Source: Hyphomicrobiales bacterium (GTDB lineage: Bacteria; Pseudomonadota; Alphaproteobacteria; Rhizobiales; Beijerinckiaceae). Taken from it: a stretch of 64,000 nucleotides of DNA. The position numbers and the translations under genes are program-made. The stretch is from the NCBI GenBank assembly GCA_027489535.1, contig JAIXZO010000019.1:1-64000 (forward strand), written 5' to 3'. Shown here piece after piece: positions 58,120-64,000 of this stretch. Under the pieces are notes generated by a model that was not told where the DNA came from, made no database searches, and was given only the letters and a program-made list of their open reading frames with translations. Within the stretch, counting starts at the first letter, position 1. Each line of letters opens with the position of its first letter.

Positions 58120-58865
58120 TGGCGGATGTGGGTTGGCTGGTCGATCGCCCGATCGCGCATCGCGGTCTGCATGACCGCGCGCGCGGCCATGTGGAGAACT
58201 CGCTATCGGCGGCCGAATGCGCCGTGGTGAACGGGTTCGCCGTCGAGTGCGACGTACGATTGACCGCCGACGGCGAAGCCGTCGTGTTCCACGACGAGGA
58301 TATGGAACGGCTGACCGGGCATACGGGCCGCGTGGCGGATCGTCGCGCGGCAGAGCTTGCGGCGACGGCTTTGAGCGATTCGACCGACCGCATTCCGCTG
58401 CTCTCGGACCTGCTCGCGACCGTGGCGGGACGGGTGCCGCTGGTGGTCGAGATCAAGAGCCGCTTCGACGGCGACCTGCGGCTCGCGCGCCGCACGGCGG
58501 AGGTGATCCGCAGCTATGCGGGGCCGGTCGCGCTGAAATCCTTCGACCCCGCGGTGGTGGCGGTGCTGCGCGAAATCGCGCCGGAGCGCCCGCGCGGCGT
58601 GGTGGGACAAGCGGTTTTCGAAGGCGATTGGTGTGCGGCGCTCTCGCCCGAGCGCAAGCATGCGATGGCCAATCTGCTGCACTACACGGAGACCTTGCCG
58701 GACTTCCTCTCTTGGAACGTCGGGGCGTTGGAGACCGCCGTGCCCTATCTCGGACGCCACGCCATCGGAATGCCGGTGATCACGTGGACGGTGCGCAGCG
58801 ACGAGGATCGACGGCGCGCGCGGGCCCATGCGGACCAGATGGTGTTCGAAGGCTTCATGCCCTGA
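58119..58865 (+). CDS. Glycerophosphodiester phosphodiesterase
   Basis: This 248-residue cytoplasmic GDPD has HRG at residues 14-16, Glu43 and Asp45 (AVECDVRL) and His58 (VFHDED), all of the known catalytic metal site. It splits glycerophosphodiesters to glycerol 3-phosphate plus alcohol. The start could also be the ATG three bases earlier. Coupling to ridA is implied by the overlap. Confidence 0.92.
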   Translation: MADVGWLVDRPIAHRGLHDRARGHVENSLSAAECAVVNGFAVECDVRLTADGEAVVFHDEDMERLTGHTGRVADRRAAELAATALSDSTDRIPLLSDLLATVAGRVPLVVEIKSRFDGDLRLARRTAEVIRSYAGPVALKSFDPAVVAVLREIAPERPRGVVGQAVFEGDWCAALSPERKHAMANLLHYTETLPDFLSWNVGALETAVPYLGRHAIGMPVITWTVRSDEDRRRARAHADQMVFEGFMP

Positions 58866-58905
58866 ACGGGTTGCCCTCGCGGCTTCGTCCGCTACCCTCA
58901 CGGGC

Positions 58906-60102
58906 ATGACGATGGAAGCGGCGACGAGTGCATTGCGGGCGGAGGTCGAAACCGGCCTTTCGACGATTCCGGCTGCGGAATGGGACGCCTGCGCGGGAGC
59001 GCCCGAGGGCGGCACCCCGCCGAACCCGTTCGTCTCCCATGCCTTTCTCTCCGCGCTGGAAGATTCGGGATGCGTCGGCGGACGCAGCGGCTGGACGCCC
59101 GCACATCTGCTGGTGCGCGACGCGGAGGGACGCCTGACGGGCGCGACGCCGAGCTACCTCAAATCCCACTCGCAGGGCGAGTACGTGTTCGATCACGGCT
59201 GGGCCGAAGCCTATATGCAGGCGGGGGGCGCGTATTACCCGAAGATACAGGTCTCGGTGCCGTTCACGCCCGCGACCGGGCCGCGCCTGCTGGTACGCGA
59301 CGGCCCTCACGCCGAACAGACGCGCGGGCTGCTGGCGCAGGGTTTGAAGACGTTTTGCGGACAGGTGAAGGCCTCGTCGGTTCACCTCACCTTTCTGCCC
59401 GAGGACGAGTGGCGCTATCTCGGCGAACGCGGATATCTGCAGCGCACGGACCATCAGTTCCACTGGTTCAACGACGGCTATCGCAGCTATGACGACTTTC
59501 TCGCGGCGCTCGCCTCGCGCAAGCGCAAGACGCTGAAGCGCGAGCGGCGCGAAGCGGTGCAGAACGACATCGAGATCGTAAGGCTGACGGGTTCGTCAAT
59601 AACCGAAGACGATTGGGACGCGTTCTTCACGTTTTACGTCGACACGGGATCGCGCAAATGGGGGCGGCCCTATTTGACGCGCGCGTTCTTCTCCATGGTC
59701 GGCGAGCGCATGGCCGACCGCATTTTGCTGGTGATCGCCAAGCGTGGCGGACGCCCCATCGCCGGCGCGATCAACTTCATCGGCGACGATGCGCTGTACG
59801 GGCGGAATTGGGGCTGCATCGAGGACCACCCGTTCCTGCATTTCGAGGTCTGCTACCATCAGGCCATCGACTTCGCGATCGAACGCGGCTTGGCCCGCGT
59901 GGAGGCCGGCGCGCAAGGCGAGCACAAGCTGGCGCGCGGCTATCGCCCGGTGGAGACGCGTTCGGCCCACTGGATCGCCGATCCGGGGCTGCGCCGTGCG
60001 GTGGCGGAATATCTCGAGCGTGAACGGCGCTATGTGGACGCCGTTCACGGAGAGCTGGAAGACGCCACGCCGTTCCGCAAAGGGCCGGTCGAGGAGGAGT
60101 GA
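58906..60102 (+). CDS. FemAB-like GNAT-fold protein (DUF482 / PF04339-type)
   Basis: This 398-residue protein belongs to a group with acyl-CoA N-acyltransferase fold, sometimes named peptidogalycan biosynthesis protein. Visible traits include EYVFDHGWAEAYMQAGGAYY and SRKRKTLKRERREAVQNDI, and the C-terminal AGAQGEHKLARGYRPVETRS. The acceptor is unknown; a role in cell-wall or aminoacyl transfer is only a family analogy. The ATG at 58906 is chosen. It follows gdpD by 40 bases. Confidence 0.88.
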   Translation: MTMEAATSALRAEVETGLSTIPAAEWDACAGAPEGGTPPNPFVSHAFLSALEDSGCVGGRSGWTPAHLLVRDAEGRLTGATPSYLKSHSQGEYVFDHGWAEAYMQAGGAYYPKIQVSVPFTPATGPRLLVRDGPHAEQTRGLLAQGLKTFCGQVKASSVHLTFLPEDEWRYLGERGYLQRTDHQFHWFNDGYRSYDDFLAALASRKRKTLKRERREAVQNDIEIVRLTGSSITEDDWDAFFTFYVDTGSRKWGRPYLTRAFFSMVGERMADRILLVIAKRGGRPIAGAINFIGDDALYGRNWGCIEDHPFLHFEVCYHQAIDFAIERGLARVEAGAQGEHKLARGYRPVETRSAHWIADPGLRRAVAEYLERERRYVDAVHGELEDATPFRKGPVEEE

Positions 60103-60119
60103 GCCGGCGGCCCCTCTCC

Positions 60120-60236
60120 CGTCATTGCGAGGAGCGCAGCGACGCGGCAACCCATGGTGCGCCGACGTAGCAGGGCGGCGAGCGAGCGGTACGCGGCGGG
60201 CGCAGGCCGGATTGCTTCGCATCGCTCGCAATGACG
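60120..60236. repeat. Family C intergenic repeat (C3)
   Basis: The ends are CGTCATTGCGAGGAGCGC and CGCTCGCAATGACG. The inner complement GGCAACCCATGG is diverged from the other copies, while GGATTGCTTCGC is retained. Confidence 0.88.
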
Positions 60237-60250
60237 GGTTCGACCCGTCG

Positions 60251-60340
60251 TGTCATCCCGGGCCGCGCAGCGGAACCGGGGCCCAGGCTTGCGGATGTCG
60301 TGGAACAAGGCTGGGTCCCGGCGCTTCGGCCGGGATGACA
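60251..60340. repeat. Family B intergenic repeat (B6)
   Basis: TGTCATCCCGGGCCG at the left and GGCCGGGATGACA at the right enclose GCCCAGGCTTGCGGATG and AACAAGGCTGGGTCCCGG. It lies 14 bases after C3, as B4 lies next to C1. Confidence 0.85.
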
Positions 60341-60483
60341 CCGCGGTGGAATGATATCCTCTTACGGAGCTCCCTGCCGTCCACGCACGTCCCGCCGCCC
60401 GCTGCCGACTGCCGACTGCGCCCTCTTCTTCCGCCGGCGGGAATCCGGTACTTCGGAGGTCGCGCTTTCGCCGGAGGCCTTCG

Positions 60484-60903
60484 ATGTCGAGCTACGATCC
60501 GAACAACATCTTCGCCAAGATCCTGCGCGGCGAGTTGCCGTGCACCAAGGTTTACGAGGACGAGGACGCCCTCGCCTTCATGGACATCATGCCGCGCGCG
60601 GACGGGCATGTGCTGGTGATCCCGAAAACGCCGGCGCGCAACATCCTCGACATCGCGCCCGCCGAACTCTCCAAGCTGATGGTGGCGGTGCAGAAGGTCG
60701 CGAAGGCGGTGAAGGCCGGGACGGGCGCCGAGGGGCTGACGATCCAGCAGTTCTCCGAGACGGCGGGCGGGCAGATCGTGTTCCACATCCATTTCCATGT
60801 CCTCCCGCGCTGGGAGGGCGTGGCGCTGCGCCCGCATACCGGGGCGATGGAAAAGCCCGACGTGCTGGAGGCGCATGCCGCCAAGATCCGCGCGGCGTTT
60901 TGA
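60484..60903 (+). CDS. HIT family protein (Hint-like hydrolase)
   Basis: This 139-residue hydrolase has the histidine triad HIHFHV (101-106) near the C-terminus and the N-terminal sequence IFAKILRGELPCTKVYED. The family cleaves nucleoside phosphoramidates and related compounds. GGAGG lies six bases before the ATG at 60484. The stop is directly before the GTG start of the BenE-like gene. Confidence 0.94.
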   Translation: MSSYDPNNIFAKILRGELPCTKVYEDEDALAFMDIMPRADGHVLVIPKTPARNILDIAPAELSKLMVAVQKVAKAVKAGTGAEGLTIQQFSETAGGQIVFHIHFHVLPRWEGVALRPHTGAMEKPDVLEAHAAKIRAAF

Positions 60904-60904
60904 G

Positions 60905-62101
60905 GTGACCGTCGCGGCGGAGCGGACAGGCGCGGCGGGCGCGTCTTGGCAGGCGGCGGGCGCGGGGCTCGTGGCGGCCGTGGTCGGTTTCGCGAGCTCC
61001 TTCGCCGTGGTGCTGAACGGATTAACCAGCGTCGGAGCTTCGCCCGCTCAGGCCGCGTCCGGATTGATGGCCGCATCGATCGCGATGGGGCTTTGCGCGA
61101 TCGTGCTGAGCCTGAAGCTGCGGCTGCCGATCGCCATCGCCTGGTCGACGCCCGGGGCGGCGCTGCTGGCGAGCACGGCGGTGGAGGGCGGATTTCCCGC
61201 CGCGGTGGGAGCCTTCATCACCGCAGGCGTGCTGGTAGTGCTGGCGGGACTGTGGAAGCCCCTGGGCCGCGCGGTGGCTGCGATCCCCGCGCCGCTGGCC
61301 AATGCGATGCTGGCGGGCGTGCTGCTCGGCCTCTGCCTCGCGCCGGTGAAGGCGGTGGCGCAGGATCCCCTGCCCGCTTTGGCGATCATCGGGGTGTGGG
61401 CCGTGGTCGGCCGCATCAAAAAGATTTTCGCGGTGCCGGCGGCGGCGCTCGCGACGGTGGCCATCCTCGTCGCCACGTCGGGCGGCGGATCGCTTTCGGC
61501 CGAGAGCTTGCTCCCGCAACCGGTGTTCGTCGTGCCCGTCTTCTCGTTTGCGGCGACGGTGGGGGTGGCGGTGCCGCTGTTCATCGTGACGATGGCCTCG
61601 CAAAACATCCCCGGCTATGCGGTGATGAACGCGCACGGCTACAAGCCGGATTTCAACGCGCTACTGCGCAGCACGGGATTGTTCAGCATCGCGGCCGCGC
61701 CGTTCGGCGGGCATGCGGTGAATTTGGCGGCGATCACCGCGGCGCTTTGCGCTTCGCCGGACGCGCATCCCGACCCCGCGCGGCGGTGGTGGGCCTCGAC
61801 GGTGGCGGGCATCGCCTATGTCGCGTTCGGGCTCGCGGCGGGCGGCGCGGCGGCGTTCGTGGCTTCGACGAAGCCGATCTTGATCGAGGCGGTGGCCGGG
61901 CTTGCGCTGCTCGGCGCGCTCGGCGGGGCGCTGCAGGGCGCGACGGCGCAGTCGGAGACGCGCGAGCCGGCGGTGGTGACCTTCGTCGTCGCGGCTTCGG
62001 GGCTGACGCTGTTCGGCATCGGCGGGGCGTTTTGGGGGCTGACGGCCGGGGGCGCGATGATGGCGCTGGACCGGGTGCGGCGTCAGCGGCCGATGAAGTA
62101 G
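60905..62101 (+). CDS. BenE family transporter (benzoate/H+ symporter-like)
   Basis: This inner-membrane permease has about 12 hydrophobic helices in 398 residues, with the family pattern VVGFASSFAVVLNGLTSVGASPAQA near the N-terminus. The substrate cannot be inferred: most BenE homologues lack proof of benzoate transport and no ben genes are near. It starts with GTG at 60905, one base after the HIT stop. Its last 19 bases overlap the 3' end of azlD on the other strand. Confidence 0.85.
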   Translation: MTVAAERTGAAGASWQAAGAGLVAAVVGFASSFAVVLNGLTSVGASPAQAASGLMAASIAMGLCAIVLSLKLRLPIAIAWSTPGAALLASTAVEGGFPAAVGAFITAGVLVVLAGLWKPLGRAVAAIPAPLANAMLAGVLLGLCLAPVKAVAQDPLPALAIIGVWAVVGRIKKIFAVPAAALATVAILVATSGGGSLSAESLLPQPVFVVPVFSFAATVGVAVPLFIVTMASQNIPGYAVMNAHGYKPDFNALLRSTGLFSIAAAPFGGHAVNLAAITAALCASPDAHPDPARRWWASTVAGIAYVAFGLAAGGAAAFVASTKPILIEAVAGLALLGALGGALQGATAQSETREPAVVTFVVAASGLTLFGIGGAFWGLTAGGAMMALDRVRRQRPMK

Positions 62102-62421
62102 GACGCCAGCAGCACCGCCTGCCCGGCGACGATGCCGGCGATCGCGCGGCGGCCGGAGAGGAAGAATGCGGCGAGCGCGGCCGCGATGCCGCCGAAGCGG
62201 CCATAGGCGGGCACGGTCGCCAGCGCGCCGGACGGATCGAACAGCAGCTTGGCGACGACGCCCGCGAGCAGCGTGGCGGCGACGAAGCGTACCCAATCGA
62301 AGACCGGCGAGGACTCGGCGATGCTGCGGCCCAGAACGACGCCGCCCATGCGCCAGATCAGGGTGGGCAAGATGCCGGCAAACAGCAGCAGCAGCCAAGG
62401 CTCGAACGCGTCGGGGATCAT
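62083..62421 (-). CDS. azlD: Branched-chain amino acid exporter small subunit AzlD
   Basis: AzlD-like proteins (112 residues here) have four helices, for example LLLLFAGILPTLIWRMGGVVL and FFLSGRRAIAGIVAGQAVLLAS. With AzlC they form an exporter for branched-chain amino acids or related compounds. Its start overlaps the azlC stop (ATGA at 62418-62421). Its end overlaps the BenE-like gene. Confidence 0.9.
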   Translation of the reverse strand: MIPDAFEPWLLLLFAGILPTLIWRMGGVVLGRSIAESSPVFDWVRFVAATLLAGVVAKLLFDPSGALATVPAYGRFGGIAAALAAFFLSGRRAIAGIVAGQAVLLASYFIGR

Positions 62422-63146
62422 GCGGAGTTCCGGGCTCGATCGAGCATGAAGGCGGCGGTGCCGCCGATGAGGCCGACGGCGAGCAGGTCCAGTTCGGGGC
62501 CGATCAGGCGAGAAGCGAGCGGCTGGAGGAAGAACCCGGCCGCGATGGCGGCCACGTCCGCGACGCGGCGGATGCCCGCCGCGATCGAGACGGTGAAGAA
62601 CAGCGGCGACAGGAACAGCAGCGCCGCCGCCAGAGCCTGAGGGGCGCTGCCGGTCATCAGGTAGCCGACGCCGGTGGCGAAGCCGGAGAGCACGACGCAG
62701 GTGTGGCCGAAGCCGATATAATACGGCACCCGGTTGCTCGGATGCAGCGGCGGAAGGCGGCGCAGACCTTCCGACCAGATCGTGACTGTGACGAAATGCG
62801 AGAGATAGAGCAGCTCGCCGAGGCTTTGGCCGGGACGCCGGATCAGCGGCAGCATCGAAATCGTCATCGGCAGGAAGCGGACGGCGGACAGGCCGACGGC
62901 GAGCGCGATGCCGAGCGGCGAAAGGCCCGCCGCGATGCCGCCGAAAAAGATGATCTGCCCCGGCCCCGCCCAGATGAACAGGGTCGACGCCACCGCCACG
63001 CCGAGCGGATGGCCGACCGCATGCGCCAAGGGCCCGACACCGAGAAGCCCCGCGGCGACCATCGGGGCGGGCAAGGACAATGCGTCGCGCACGCCCTTCA
63101 AAACGGCGCGGAACGTGGTGAGCTGAGCGGGGGACACGCCGTGCAA
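62418..63146 (-). CDS. azlC: Branched-chain amino acid exporter large subunit AzlC
   Basis: AzlC is a membrane protein of 242 residues with about seven helices; the family stretch PMVAAGLLGVGPLAHAVGHPLG begins the membrane domain and PGQIIFFGGIAAGLSPLGIALA follows. The start is uncertain: TTG at 63146 gives the full frame and GTG at 63137 is possible; neither has a clear Shine-Dalgarno. An inverted repeat in the leader (63154-63160 with 63177-63183) may be regulatory. Confidence 0.88.
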   Translation of the reverse strand: MHGVSPAQLTTFRAVLKGVRDALSLPAPMVAAGLLGVGPLAHAVGHPLGVAVASTLFIWAGPGQIIFFGGIAAGLSPLGIALAVGLSAVRFLPMTISMLPLIRRPGQSLGELLYLSHFVTVTIWSEGLRRLPPLHPSNRVPYYIGFGHTCVVLSGFATGVGYLMTGSAPQALAAALLFLSPLFFTVSIAAGIRRVADVAAIAAGFFLQPLASRLIGPELDLLAVGLIGGTAAFMLDRARNSA

Positions 63147-63309
63147 GCGATGATGGTCCGACGTCCGAGTGAAGACCGGACCACCATACCGTCCGGCTTG
63201 CGCCCGACAACTGCCGGCAGCGTATGGGAGCCGCCCGCGACGCGACCGCAGGGACGGACACGGACGCTTAACCCGATCCGTGGTTGAGTGATCTCCATTG
63301 CTTCAACTT

Positions 63310-63345
63310 CCGCGCGCTTCATTTTCGCCGCGCGGCCGCTTTTTT
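63310..63345 (+). promoter_or_regulatory. Terminator-like hairpin before the last gene
   Basis: CCGCGCG (63310-63316) pairs with CGCGCGG (63329-63335) around a 12-base loop. Six T follow at 63340-63345. The start codon of the following gene is only 14 bases later. As no plus-strand gene ends nearby, this may be an attenuator in the leader rather than a terminator of an upstream unit. Confidence 0.4.
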
Positions 63346-63359
63346 GATCGGTGCCGTTT

Positions 63360-64000
63360 ATGTATCGCAGTCTTTTTCCGTTGATCGCCCTGCTTGCGGG
63401 GGCGACGTCGGCTCACGCCGAAAGTCTCTCCGACGCCCTGCGCCCGTCCATCATGCCGCCCGAGGACAAACAGGCGCCGACCGGATTTTCGGTCGGGCCG
63501 GTGGTCGGGATCACCGGGTTCGGCAGCGAAATCGGGTTTCGTCCGCCGCAATCCCTGATCGGGGGGCGCGCTCAATTCACGACGCTGCTCTACGAGACGA
63601 CGGTGAATTCGGGCTCGACCCGCTTCAACACCTCGACGCAAAGCTCCGCGGTCACGCTGATGGGGGACTGGCATTTTGCCGGCAACGGCTGGCGCGCCAG
63701 CGCGGGGCTGCGGCTGGGCGGGCTCGACACGACGCTGCGCTCGGCCGATCCCTTGTCGATCGTGCTCAACGGGGTGAGCTACACCTCGTCGGAGGCGGGC
63801 TCCATTGAAGGGAAGATCAAGTTTCCGGCGGTCCTGCCCGTGCTGACGGTGGGGTATACGCACAGGTTCGACAACGACTCGCCGTGGAGCTTCTCCGTCG
63901 ACGGGGGCGCGCTGATGATGCGCTCGCCGAAGGTCACGCTGACGGCGACCGGGACCGCCGCATCAGACCCGGGGTTCCAAGCCGACCTCGCGGCGGAGCA
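63360..64000 (+). CDS. Predicted outer-membrane beta-barrel-like protein (partial)
   Basis: This gene runs off the window end. The 213 visible residues begin with a signal peptide (MYRSLFPLIALLAGATSAHA) and a mature start ESLSDALRPSIMPPED. Alternating hydrophobic strands and glycine turns follow (GPVVGITGFGSEIGF; SAVTLMGDWHFAGNGWRASA; GLRLGGLDTTL; VLTVGYTHRF). This is the pattern of an outer-membrane barrel, but no specific family is recognised. No Shine-Dalgarno stands at the ATG. The gene is not closed by a stop here, so its length is unknown. Confidence 0.7.
   Translation, partial: MYRSLFPLIALLAGATSAHAESLSDALRPSIMPPEDKQAPTGFSVGPVVGITGFGSEIGFRPPQSLIGGRAQFTTLLYETTVNSGSTRFNTSTQSSAVTLMGDWHFAGNGWRASAGLRLGGLDTTLRSADPLSIVLNGVSYTSSEAGSIEGKIKFPAVLPVLTVGYTHRFDNDSPWSFSVDGGALMMRSPKVTLTATGTAASDPGFQADLAAE

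Larger units (their letters stand above)
60103..60483. other. Intergenic region DUF482 gene to HIT gene
   Basis: This 381-base gap contains family C (60120-60236) and family B (60251-60340), then about 140 bases with short repeats of GCCGACTGCC type just before the HIT gene. No gene was found; the opposite-strand frames come from the repeats. Confidence 0.7.

Noticed and set aside
60045-60341. Open frame on the minus strand after the FemAB-like gene
   Set aside because: It translates through family C and B repeats and the end of the preceding gene. Its residues (GCRVAALLAMTG) come from the repeat core, which recurs at other sites.

Overview
This 64 kb window is GC-rich chromosomal core sequence from an alphaproteobacterium, most likely of the order Hyphomicrobiales (Rhizobiales). 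The clues are order-level synteny blocks: argS-SPOR-nagZ-scpA-scpB-tatABC-serS-surE-pcm-LytM-DUF815-yajC-secD-secF, then aspS/rnd/ppx/ppk/hdaA/AI-2E/pgsA/purM-purN, dnaB/alr/radA/cvpA/purF, rnr-DUF983-Nudix-MFS-rpmG, and divK/DUF3572/dinB. Lineage-typical families (DUF1127, DUF3572, HdaA, DivK, EipB, TrmFO) point the same way. The family or genus cannot be fixed from the sequence alone. About 70 protein genes are supported. I see no tRNA, rRNA, insertion sequence, prophage or CRISPR array.

Layout. Positions 1-2.5 kb hold the 3' end of uvrA, a small DUF1127 gene and trmFO. A long minus-strand block (2.5-6.7 kb and 7.9-22.1 kb) carries envelope export and division functions: a squalene/phytoene-synthase-like protein, an Mth938-like protein, SecF-SecD-YajC, a degenerate LytM lipoprotein, Pcm, SurE, SerRS, TatC-B-A, an ABC ATPase, ScpB-ScpA, NagZ, a SPOR protein, ArgRS and Dgt. 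Positions 22.2-25.4 kb read rightward: erpA, a PfkB kinase and an unrecognised secreted protein. Positions 25.4-37.4 kb are mostly leftward: maeB, aspS, ppx, ppk, hdaA, an AI-2E permease and a PgsA-like enzyme, with rnd facing them. Positions 37.6-54.0 kb are mostly rightward: purM-purN, ndk, dnaB, alr, radA, cvpA, purF, an SDR, rnr, DUF983, Nudix, MFS and rpmG, with trmJ opposed. Positions 54.5-64 kb hold divK, DUF3572, dinB, eipB, ridA-gdpD, a FemAB-like protein, a HIT protein, a BenE-like transporter, azlC-azlD and the start of an outer-membrane-like protein cut by the window end.

The intergenic spaces hold three families of interspersed palindromic repeats, called A, B and C here. They fill nearly all spaces larger than about 250 bp and are absent from coding sequence. 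Many neighbouring genes overlap by ATGA or TGATG, which indicates translational coupling (secF/Mth938, scpA/scpB/ABC, tatB/tatC, AI-2E/hdaA, rnr/DUF983/Nudix, purM/purN, azlC/azlD).

The window does not contain an obvious new defence or biosynthetic system. The most unusual points are a terminator-like hairpin unit repeated in tandem behind the LytM gene, an orphan ABC ATPase between scpB and tatA, the absence of pleD next to divK, a cysteine-rich N-terminal extension on DinB, an unclassified 576-residue exported protein, a likely 31-residue membrane microprotein, and leader hairpins before rpmG and the last gene.
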